This document shows, piece by piece, positions 17,455-24,107 of a stretch of DNA of 35,209 bases (the stretch's first letter is position 1; each line of letters opens with the position of its first letter). The notes beneath the pieces were generated by a model, which was not told the DNA's origin, did not search any database, and saw only the letters and a program-made list of their open reading frames with translations. The DNA is from Hoylesella enoeca JCM 12259 (GTDB taxonomy: Bacteria; Bacteroidota; Bacteroidia; Bacteroidales; Bacteroidaceae), in contig NZ_BAIX01000025.1 in assembly GCF_000613405.1 (NCBI RefSeq), forward strand, positions 1 through 35,209. Reading direction: 5' to 3'. Position numbers and translations under genes: made by a program.

Positions 17455-17870
17455 GGTTTGGGAGTCTTCGCCTTCTTCTGCCTGGCCTTATTGATCACGC
17501 TCACTTCGGCCGCACGAGCAGCCTGGCGCATCTTAGCCTTGGGCGTATAAATGATTTTGGGCGTTTTCAGTGTCTCGGCAGTCACATCTTCCTCCTTGTC
17601 CATCATCTTCGAGGGGAAGTAAACGCGTAGCGAACCCAGGTCGCCCATGTCAATGCTGAATCCCATCTTCACACCGCGGCACACGATGCGAGCCAGCGTA
17701 ATGAGTGCATTCATCACATCACCGCGCGAGAGCGACGTCTCGTCTACAATCATGTCGCACAGCATCTCGAGCGTCATGCGATTTCCGTTCTTAGCCACAG
17801 CATAATACACCGTCTGCCCCTTTTTCGAGCCGACCGTCTGCTTCTTCGATCTCACTTCAAATTCAATCAT
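17451..17870 (-). CDS. HU-HIG family DNA-binding protein
   Basis: A 139-residue histone-like protein of the HU-HIG type found in Bacteroidetes. The HU/IHF-like core is at ~1-110: YYAVAKNGNRMTLEMLCDMI, TSLSRGDVMNALITLARIVC, and a beta-arm region with FSIDMGDLGSLRVYFPSKMM. It ends with a Lys/Ala-rich tail (KARQKKAKTPKP) likely to contact DNA. It probably shapes the nucleoid or binds DNA locally. It is monocistronic with its own terminator; the 23-bp-phased palindromes lie 77-181 bp upstream of its start, so they may control it. Confidence 0.88.
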   Translation of the reverse strand: MIEFEVRSKKQTVGSKKGQTVYYAVAKNGNRMTLEMLCDMIVDETSLSRGDVMNALITLARIVCRGVKMGFSIDMGDLGSLRVYFPSKMMDKEEDVTAETLKTPKIIYTPKAKMRQAARAAEVSVINKARQKKAKTPKP

Positions 17871-17946
17871 GGTTTTGTCTCCTTTTGATTAATTGATTAA
17901 ACATATAATTATTTGTTATATAATGAGCGATATTACTCTCTTTTAA

Positions 17947-18051
17947 GGTGTATAACACCCATCTTTAAAGGTGTACTACACCCTTTATCAAAGGTGTTAA
18001 ACACCTTTCCACAAGGGTGTACTACACCTTTATGGGCAAGTGTTTAACACC
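17947..18051. repeat. Five 13-bp palindromes at an exact 23-bp period
   Basis: GGTGT-NNN-ACACC occurs at 17947-17959, 17970-17982, 17993-18005, 18016-18028 and 18039-18051 (the last begins AGTGT). Centres are at 17953, 17976, 17999, 18022 and 18045, always 23 bp apart. Central triplets are ATA, ACT, TAA, ACT and TTA. Most sites extend into AAAGGTGT/ACACCTTT. The array fills the gap between the adhesin-like gene's 3' end and the HU-HIG gene. It looks like repeated binding sites for a dimeric DNA-binding protein, or iterons; no replication gene is nearby. Confidence 0.9.
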
Positions 18052-18089
18052 TTTCATGATAAATATTCTGTACCATTTCCACGCTCTAT

Positions 18090-19469
18090 TCAGAAGTGCA
18101 CGAACGGGCGCACTTCTGCTGTATTATTATGTCTGTAAGCTGAAGGACCGCACACAATCTTATTGGTGAGAAAATCATGTCCGAACAAAGGATTATATAT
18201 AGATCCTACCTCTGAACTTGACCAATACTCATGGTTGTTAATGCTGGTATTGAATATTTCTGTTCCCCCTGCATCAGTAAAAGCTTTGTTCATACGGTTT
18301 ACATTGGCTGCTGCTAAATCGCCACTACCTCCGTTACCCACAAAGGTCATCAATCCATCCCAATTCGCCAACGTCATGATCATCTGTTTCCATTCACCCA
18401 AAGCTGGCAGATACCATTTGCCCACATTGATGCCCGTAACACTTACGCCCGGATTATAGTGTGCGGCATAATAAAACACGGTGTAATCATTCTTATTATC
18501 AGCTTTGACCGTTCCATCTGTTGATCCGGCCGGGTCGTGTGTCCATTTATAACCATCCATATCTTGCATACCATCGGTATAATCAGAGAAATTTGAGGTA
18601 TTATTTGCTACGAACATGCGAGATCCCCATGTTCCATAGACAATATTAGAATTCCCAAATTCACCTATCACACTTTTCAGCGCAATAGCCATTCCCTCTT
18701 TGGTATTAGTTTTTTCAGATACTATGACACCGATGGGAGTTCGTGAGCCCTTTTCCGAAATTGCACCAGCTGTTCCGTCTTGGAAGAGATAGAGAGCATC
18801 AGGCAGAATGCGGTAGGTGATAGTGTAAGAATGGTTGCGAACGAGATTCGTCAATTTAGAAGTGAAGTTTGTTATTGCCTTTCCATAAACTTGTCCAACG
18901 TTCCATATACAAGCGTTCAGATTTACGCCAGGAGTGAGATACACATAACTGCCATAAAAATCGTGTGCCTGCACATAGGTAGCATTGTAAGTCGTAGAGG
19001 TGGTAGGCATGGTAAAATAGGAAAGAAGCCTATTATAGGAATCTGTCTCAGAGTGTCCAGTGATAGTGGTACCATCTATGCTATACTTTTGGTAGTAGGG
19101 TTGTTGCCAATTACCTCCTTTAAAATCTCCACTCAGATTTCCCATATGGTCGGAATAAGCCACTACGTGAAACCGAACGCGAGCATTTTGATGCCGCATG
19201 ATGAACTTCACTTGCCAGTCTGTGCCGCTGATTGTTTCCGTGGTAGTACCAATCTGTGCATTGCAGTTCTGAGTCACAGACGTAGGTATTGAATTTACTT
19301 CAAGATAAGTGCCTCGATCAGTAACAGCGTCGTTGATACACACAAATTTATAAGTGCCGGGAGCAAGACACAGAGCCGTACCTGCATCGCGCGTGAAAAC
19401 GCGCCCGAGAAGGTGCCTTTGAGTAGTTTGTCTGTGCCGGTGATGCGTGCGCCAGTAGTGGCATCGCAA
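18090..19469 (-). CDS. Fimbrillin-like lipoprotein with C-terminal DUF1566/FISUMP-like domain, C-terminal part after a frameshift
   Basis: Homologous sequence in this frame starts near FTRDAGTALCLAPGTYKFVC (about 19400). It continues through a fimbrillin-like beta region (WQVKFIMRHQNARVRFHVVA) and a C-terminal lectin-like domain of the DUF1566/Fib_succ_major type: NVGKWYLPALGEWKQMI, HEYWSSSEVGS, and a terminal AEVRPFVHF. The first ~22 residues (MRCHYWRTHHRH) are out-of-frame translation. It is likely an anchored surface adhesin or pilus-tip protein if joined to the N-terminal part. A 9-bp inverted repeat (18091-18099/18110-18118) overlaps the stop codon. Confidence 0.72.
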   Translation of the reverse strand: MRCHYWRTHHRHRQTTQRHLLGRVFTRDAGTALCLAPGTYKFVCINDAVTDRGTYLEVNSIPTSVTQNCNAQIGTTTETISGTDWQVKFIMRHQNARVRFHVVAYSDHMGNLSGDFKGGNWQQPYYQKYSIDGTTITGHSETDSYNRLLSYFTMPTTSTTYNATYVQAHDFYGSYVYLTPGVNLNACIWNVGQVYGKAITNFTSKLTNLVRNHSYTITYRILPDALYLFQDGTAGAISEKGSRTPIGVIVSEKTNTKEGMAIALKSVIGEFGNSNIVYGTWGSRMFVANNTSNFSDYTDGMQDMDGYKWTHDPAGSTDGTVKADNKNDYTVFYYAAHYNPGVSVTGINVGKWYLPALGEWKQMIMTLANWDGLMTFVGNGGSGDLAAANVNRMNKAFTDAGGTEIFNTSINNHEYWSSSEVGSIYNPLFGHDFLTNKIVCGPSAYRHNNTAEVRPFVHF

Positions 19470-19786
19470 GCATAGATGGTGTAGTGACCGTCGGCTATCG
19501 CAGCACGCGTATTTGCCTCAGGTTCGTCTTCTTCTACCGATACCACGGCGCGGAGACCAGTCTCAAAAATCACAGTGTCGGGCTTTGTCTCGTCTGTTGC
19601 GGCGCGGCTCTTCGGATTTTTCTTTGCTGTCTCAAAGGGTTCTACGGTAATGCTGATTTGTGCATCGCCTACGGCAACGGTATTCGGTTCTGTGAGATTA
19701 TCCTCACTGCTGCACGCTGCAAATAGCAGAACGGCCGGCAACATAATAGCCATAGCAGCCGCATTAATTTTCTGTATTCGTTTCAT
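19295..19786 (-). CDS. Fimbrillin-like lipoprotein, N-terminal part, frameshifted
   Basis: A lipoprotein signal (AIMLPAVLLFAAC, lipobox Cys) opens a Thr/Glu-rich stretch and a typical Mfa-like/fimbrillin start: TVIFETGLRAVVSVEED, then DGHYTIYACDATTGARI, DKLLKGTFSG. At about 19400 the frame departs from the expected FTRDAG continuation into RAMQVRLCVLL. Restoring one G (GGCGC-GTT to GGCGCG-GTT) joins it to the downstream frame as G-A-V-FTRDAG. The intact product would be ~560 residues. It follows the 58-residue peptide gene by 20 bp in one operon. Confidence 0.75.
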   Translation of the reverse strand: MKRIQKINAAAMAIMLPAVLLFAACSSEDNLTEPNTVAVGDAQISITVEPFETAKKNPKSRAATDETKPDTVIFETGLRAVVSVEEDEPEANTRAAIADGHYTIYACDATTGARITGTDKLLKGTFSGAFSRAMQVRLCVLLPALINLCVSTTLLLIEALILK

Positions 19787-19806
19787 TGTCTTTCTTATTT
19801 TGTTGA

Positions 19807-19983
19807 TTAATTCTGTCTGATAACACCTCCATCTTCTTCCTCTTCTTCCCAGTCTTCTTCTTCAGATTCGGGTTTAGGAAGCACCGAAGTGCAAGAAGTG
19901 CAAATAAACTGTTCACTCTCTAATTGGATTACTCTACATTCGGGTGTCTCATACACCCAATTCTTTAACTCTTGTTTCTTCAT
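19807..19983 (-). CDS. Small acidic peptide with CxxC motif, upstream of the adhesin-like gene
   Basis: 58 residues: a Lys-rich start (MKKQELKNWVYETPECRVIQ), a hydrophobic LESEQFICTSCTSVL segment, then a very acidic tail (ESEEEDWEEEEEDGG) and VIRQN. No signal peptide. I know such short peptides from upstream of fimbrillin and adhesin genes in Prevotella, but no function. The ATG at 19983 was chosen because the frame up to 20049 has a weak, unrelated prefix and runs into a terminator-like hairpin. The CTSCTS motif and Gly-Gly would also fit a modified-peptide precursor, but no maturase is nearby. Confidence 0.6.
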   Translation of the reverse strand: MKKQELKNWVYETPECRVIQLESEQFICTSCTSVLPKPESEEEDWEEEEEDGGVIRQN

Positions 19984-20049
19984 ATCATATTGTTTATTTT
20001 GAATGAAAATACGTGAAATCTCCCCCTTGCTCGGTTGGCAAAAGGACAT

Positions 20050-20088
20050 AAAAAGAAGAACAAAGGGAACTCCGAGAAGCCCTTTGTT
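20050..20088 (-). terminator. Possible attenuator in the peptide/adhesin leader
   Basis: AACAAAGGG (20059-20067) pairs with CCCTTTGTT (20080-20088). On the minus strand the stem is followed by CTTCTTTTT, the form of an intrinsic terminator, 67 bp before the peptide start and downstream of the promoter at 20374. It either ends a short leader RNA or regulates read-through into the operon. Confidence 0.55.
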
Positions 20089-20102
20089 TATTGGGGTTTA
20101 GT

Positions 20103-20134
20103 CGTCTCCCCTCGCGCGCGCGTAGGGTGAGACG
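20103..20134. repeat. Hairpin with alternating CG loop
   Basis: CGTCTC-CCCT, then (CG)5 at 20113-20122, then T-AGGG-T-GAGACG: a 10-bp stem with one bulge, capped by an alternating CG tract prone to Z-form DNA. It lies in the adhesin leader. Confidence 0.6.
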
Positions 20135-20159
20135 TGAAAGGCGTCTACGCCAGGTGCGA

Positions 20160-20181
20160 TGTGTGTGTGTGTGTGTGTGTT
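20160..20181. repeat. Dinucleotide (GT)10 microsatellite
   Basis: Eleven consecutive TG units (20160-20181), containing (GT)10. Perfect dinucleotide tracts of this length are rare in bacterial chromosomes and mutate by slippage. Here the tract is untranslated, about 160 bp downstream of the predicted promoter on the minus strand and about 180 bp before the peptide gene. Confidence 0.95.
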
Positions 20182-20200
20182 AAGACTTTTTCCGAGATAT

Positions 20201-20273
20201 GCAAATATAAACCGTTAAAAGATGCAAGAGAATTTGAGTTCTTTTGCATCGCCGTGCTGCTGTTTATATTTGC
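20201..20273. repeat. Nested inverted repeats in the adhesin leader
   Basis: GCAAATATAAAC (20201-20212) is perfectly matched by GTTTATATTTGC (20262-20273). Inside, GATGCAAGAG (20221-20230) pairs with CTTTTGCATC (20241-20250) with one wobble. Together they form a 73-nt two-tier hairpin, possibly an RNA structure or a protein-binding site. Confidence 0.75.
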
Positions 20274-20309
20274 TTGTTTTATCATCTCTTTAATTGTTCA
20301 GACCCCCAT

Positions 20310-20326
20310 CCCCCTAACTTAGGGGG
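20310..20326. repeat. GC hairpin CCCCCTAA-C-TTAGGGGG
   Basis: Perfect 8-bp inverted arms with a single central base, about 130 bp beyond the GH125 stop and just downstream of the promoter at 20343-20374. With one central base it would open partly to form a loop. It could help end the GH125 transcript or form the first element of the adhesin leader. Confidence 0.55.
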
Positions 20327-20342
20327 CGAAGAAAACTGGGGG

Positions 20343-20374
20343 CAAAGGTATAACAATTTTCTAATCTCCGCAAA
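20343..20374 (-). promoter_or_regulatory. Promoter of the peptide/adhesin operon
   Basis: On the minus strand, TTTG (20374-20371), exactly 20 bp, TACCTTTG (20350-20343): a full consensus match. The first start codon downstream of a plausible gene is at 19983, giving a ~350-nt leader that contains all the repeats listed between 20050 and 20326. Confidence 0.7.
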
Positions 20375-20452
20375 TATTTGGGTAAGAAATTCATCTATAC
20401 CCAAATAAAAACGGTGGTGTTTCTGAATGTTCTATGCAGGCAAGGCTGCGAA

Positions 20453-21934
20453 TTAGAGACTGGTGGTTGATGGCTCGTTCAGGAGATTTACTTTCCCGTC
20501 GTCGAGCAGTTTGAGGATGAGTTCTCCGAATAAAGTGTTCTGCCAAGCAAACCACGGACGAGTGTAAATAGACGCGTTATCTTTGTTGAAAGATTCGTGA
20601 ATGACACCCGTACGAGCATCTGTTGACGTCAGCATTCGGATGCAATAGCGGATCTCATCATCGTCTTTTGCAGTGAAAGCTTTCATCATAATACTCATCG
20701 GCCACGGCATATCGTGTCCAATATGCGGACCGCCGATACCCTCGCCGGCCTTACCTCGGAAGAACCAGGGATTGTCTTCGCTCCACACGAAACGGCGAGT
20801 ATTCTGATAAATTGGATCATTAGGGTCGACATCTCCGAGATAACCGAGACTTAAAAGACTGGGAACGTTGGCATCGTCCATCAACAGTTGATTACCGAAC
20901 CCATCCACCTCATAGGCGTAAATACGGCCATATTTGGGGTGATTGTATACGGCATATTTGTGAAGAGCTGTTTCTACTTCGTCTGCTAATGCTTGGCAAC
21001 TATTGGCCGAAGCTTGGTCGCCGTTTACTTGGCTGAGAATTGCAGCCGCTTTACGCATTGCTGAGACAGCCATAAAGTTGGACGGAATGAGAAACGGCAA
21101 TGTTGTTGCGTCGTCGGAAGGGCGAAATGCAGAAGCAATCAGTCCTACCGGTTTGGCAGGAGCACCCCAGCCACCCCACGGAAGCGTGTCGAGTGCACGA
21201 TCGGTTACACGCAGAAACTTGTAAGAACCGTGCCCACTTTTGCGTTGTTGTTCGCGGAATACGCGTAGGATATGCGCTATTGCCTCTTTCCATTCGGCTC
21301 CGAAGATAGATGCATCGCCCGTTATCTGCCAATATTCATAAGCCAGTCTGATGGGATAACACAGCGAGTCGATTTCGTATTTACGCTCGAAAACATCTTT
21401 ACACATCTTCGTTTCGTCAGTCTGTGCACCTTCTCCGGTGGGCCCGTCATTGAAAGCATTGGCGTAAGGATCAATATTGATGAGTTTGAATTGGCGCAGA
21501 ATGACACCGCGAAGCATACGTTTCAGTTTGGCATCTTGATTGGCAAACCGCACATAAGGCCATACTTGGGCCCCCGAATCGCGCAGCCACATTGCGTGAA
21601 TGTCGCCTGTATAGACAAAGGTATCATCTTCGCCGTTCACCTGTCGATAGTGAACGGTGGTTTCGAGCGTGTTCGGAAAGCAGTTTTCAAACATCCAAGC
21701 GAGATATGGATTGCTCTTCAACAGTCGTTTCACTTCGGCTATCTTCTTGTCAATGATGGCTGATCGGAAGAGCCGATCTTGCGGTTTCGGGCGCTTGGAG
21801 ACATAGATATGTGTGTTGTCTGCAATCGCTTCGATATACGCCTTTCCGTATTCCTTCTGGGTTTGAGCTGTCATCGGTAGGCTCAGTAATAACAAAACCG
21901 AGCTTACCAGAATTTGTTTATTGATTTGGATCAT
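20453..21934 (-). CDS. Exo-alpha-1,6-mannosidase, glycoside hydrolase family 125
   Basis: 493 residues with signal peptide (LVSSVLLLLSLPMTAQ). GH125 enzymes remove alpha-1,6-linked mannose from the non-reducing end by inversion, in an (alpha/alpha)6 barrel. Landmarks: NCFPNTLETTV, TGDIHAMWLRDSGAQVWPYV, DPYANAFNDGP, DETKMCKDVFERKYEIDSLC, LMDDANVPSLLSLGYL, GIGGPHIGHDMPWPMSIMM and VIHESFNKDNASIYTRPWFA. Length fits the family. It is the third gene of an operon, 15 bp after GH92, matching a joint role in trimming mannose-rich glycans in the periplasm. Confidence 0.94.
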   Translation of the reverse strand: MIQINKQILVSSVLLLLSLPMTAQTQKEYGKAYIEAIADNTHIYVSKRPKPQDRLFRSAIIDKKIAEVKRLLKSNPYLAWMFENCFPNTLETTVHYRQVNGEDDTFVYTGDIHAMWLRDSGAQVWPYVRFANQDAKLKRMLRGVILRQFKLINIDPYANAFNDGPTGEGAQTDETKMCKDVFERKYEIDSLCYPIRLAYEYWQITGDASIFGAEWKEAIAHILRVFREQQRKSGHGSYKFLRVTDRALDTLPWGGWGAPAKPVGLIASAFRPSDDATTLPFLIPSNFMAVSAMRKAAAILSQVNGDQASANSCQALADEVETALHKYAVYNHPKYGRIYAYEVDGFGNQLLMDDANVPSLLSLGYLGDVDPNDPIYQNTRRFVWSEDNPWFFRGKAGEGIGGPHIGHDMPWPMSIMMKAFTAKDDDEIRYCIRMLTSTDARTGVIHESFNKDNASIYTRPWFAWQNTLFGELILKLLDDGKVNLLNEPSTTSL

Positions 21935-21949
21935 CGTGATTTGTGAGTT

Positions 21950-24103
21950 TTAAGGACGATCTTTGACTGCCGTTCCGAACTTAGACGGGTGTGGACCCAT
22001 TACGAATTCCAACGTGCCTCCGCGTTTCAGGTCTTGGAAGTAGATATAAGACTTGGTATAAGTCTTGCCGTTCAGCTTGGCGTTTTGGATGTAGATGTTT
22101 TGCTCGTTATTGTTCCTGGCAATGATTCTGAACGTTTTTCCATTACCAACATTAACTGCTGCCTCTTTGAACAACGGCGAGCCGAATACGTATTTACCAC
22201 CGGCGGGCTCCACTTGATATAAGCCCAAGGCGGAAAGAATATACCAAGCCGACATCTGTCCGACATCTTCGTTGCCGCAAAGACCGTCGATGGAGTCGCG
22301 ATAAAGATTGTTCATCACATAACGTAGCTTGGAAGCAGCTTTCCAAGGCTGGCCAATGTAATCGTACATATATATGATATGGTGGCTCGGTTCGTTGCCG
22401 TGAGCGTACTGTCCGATAAGTCCTGAAATATCGGGAGAAGCTTCTTCTCCTGCATCTCCGTCTACAATAAACAACGAGTCGAGCTTGGCAGCAAAGCGTT
22501 TTTCGCTTCCGAAACATTTCACCAAGCCGTGAACGTCGTGCGGAACGAGCCAAGCGTATTGCCAGGCATTGCCTTCTGTATAGTCATCTTGTCTGTGGAT
22601 GGATTTGAAAGCATCGAAAGGCTCGCGGAATCGGCCCTTAGATGTAACGCCTCGCATAAATCCCGTGCGTTTGTCGAAATAATGGTCGCGATAAGACAGA
22701 CTGCGTTTGAGGAAGTATTTGTAATCTTCTGTCTTGCCCAATTGCTTGGCGAGACGAGCTACGCAGGCATCGGCCAACGCGTATTCTAATCCTTTGGCTA
22801 CGGTCTCATAAGTAGAATCGAGGTCGGTCGGGATGTAGCCGTATTTTTTCAAGAGGTTCAAACCACGGTCGTCGCACATTGCCGACTGTCTTAAAGCCTT
22901 GTAAACAGCTTCTTTGTCTACGTTATAGCCTTTGAGAGCTATGTCTGCCAACACGGGGATTCCGGGGTTCCCGACCATACAGTCGGTCTCATTCCCCATC
23001 AAGTGCCACACTGGTAGTTTACCCTGTTGAGCACAAATGTTGAGCATCGTAGCTGCAATGTCGCGTTGTCTGGTGGGATGAATGAGTGTGGAAAGCGGAT
23101 GAGCAGCCCGATAAGTGTCCCAAAGAGAGAAAGTAGTATAGTTTACGAAGTCGCCGTGATGCACCGTCCCGTCTGCTCCTCGATAGTCACCGTTCACGTC
23201 ATTGAATATGGATGGGGCGAACATTGTATGATAGAGACAAGTATAAAAGATACGACGTGCGCGCTCATTGTCGGTTTGTATATCGATCTTTCCGAGTTCG
23301 TCGTTCCACGCTTTGTTGGCTGCGGCTACCGCTCCGTTGAAATCCCATCCCGGAATTTCGGCTTCGACATTTTTCAAAGCATTGTCAGTACTAACGGCAG
23401 AGATACCTACTTTCACCATCACGGACTCGTTATGATTGGTGAAGGAGAAGATTCCGACACTGTCGTTCTCTTGTTTTTCGAGTATAACAGGGCGTGAAAA
23501 GACAGCTGCAAAATATACTTGTTGGTTCTTGGCCCAGCCTGATGAGTGCCTGAAACCGGTCACGACAGTGGGGCTTTCCTGCTTAAACCCGGCGCTGGTC
23601 ATCTTGTCCCAACCTATGCCTTGTTTGAGATTGAGGATGATTCTACCAGTTTTGGTGTCGGCGGGGAAGCTATATCGATGAAAGCCTACACGCTGTGTGG
23701 CGGTCAATTCTACGTGGATACCCGAACCATCGAGCATCAGCGAGTAATAACCGGGCCTTACCCGCTCGGCTAAATGCGAGAAACGGGCTGACCGTTGGCG
23801 ATTATCTAATGTCGGGAGCAATGCTATGTCGCCGAGATCACCGATTCCTGTGCCGCTGAGATGCATTTGTCCGAATCCTATTAAGATTGAATCGCTGTAA
23901 TGATAACCTGAACACCAGTCCCAGCCTCGTGTCATTTCGGTGGGTCCTACTTGCACAAGTCCAAAGGGAACGTTGGCTCCCAAGAACACGTGTCCGTGTC
24001 CGCCGGTACCGATATAGGGGTCGACGAACTGCGTATAGTTGCGTGCCGACACGATCGAAGACACTAAAACGAAAGTGAAAATGCTTAAAATGATTCTTCT
24101 CAT
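21950..24103 (-). CDS. Alpha-mannosidase, glycoside hydrolase family 92
   Basis: 717 residues with signal peptide (IILSIFTFVLVSSIVSA). GH92 enzymes are calcium-dependent exo-alpha-mannosidases. Signatures: FVDPYIGTGGHGHVFLGA, PFGLVQVGPTEMTRGWDWCS, FGQMHLSGTGIGDLGDI near the start, and GLCGNEDVGQMSAWYILSAL with a GLYQVEPAGGKYVFG segment in the C-terminal barrel, plus LPVWHLMGNETDCMVG. Intact and of normal length. It starts 4 bp after GH3 and is followed 15 bp later by GH125. Confidence 0.95.
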   Translation of the reverse strand: MRRIILSIFTFVLVSSIVSARNYTQFVDPYIGTGGHGHVFLGANVPFGLVQVGPTEMTRGWDWCSGYHYSDSILIGFGQMHLSGTGIGDLGDIALLPTLDNRQRSARFSHLAERVRPGYYSLMLDGSGIHVELTATQRVGFHRYSFPADTKTGRIILNLKQGIGWDKMTSAGFKQESPTVVTGFRHSSGWAKNQQVYFAAVFSRPVILEKQENDSVGIFSFTNHNESVMVKVGISAVSTDNALKNVEAEIPGWDFNGAVAAANKAWNDELGKIDIQTDNERARRIFYTCLYHTMFAPSIFNDVNGDYRGADGTVHHGDFVNYTTFSLWDTYRAAHPLSTLIHPTRQRDIAATMLNICAQQGKLPVWHLMGNETDCMVGNPGIPVLADIALKGYNVDKEAVYKALRQSAMCDDRGLNLLKKYGYIPTDLDSTYETVAKGLEYALADACVARLAKQLGKTEDYKYFLKRSLSYRDHYFDKRTGFMRGVTSKGRFREPFDAFKSIHRQDDYTEGNAWQYAWLVPHDVHGLVKCFGSEKRFAAKLDSLFIVDGDAGEEASPDISGLIGQYAHGNEPSHHIIYMYDYIGQPWKAASKLRYVMNNLYRDSIDGLCGNEDVGQMSAWYILSALGLYQVEPAGGKYVFGSPLFKEAAVNVGNGKTFRIIARNNNEQNIYIQNAKLNGKTYTKSYIYFQDLKRGGTLEFVMGPHPSKFGTAVKDRP

Positions 24104-24107
24104 CTTA

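Noticed and set aside
17947..18051. Plasmid-type replication origin (iterons)
   Set aside because: No Rep gene, DnaA boxes or AT-rich unwinding region identified nearby; chromosomal housekeeping genes surround it. Kept only as a loose analogy.
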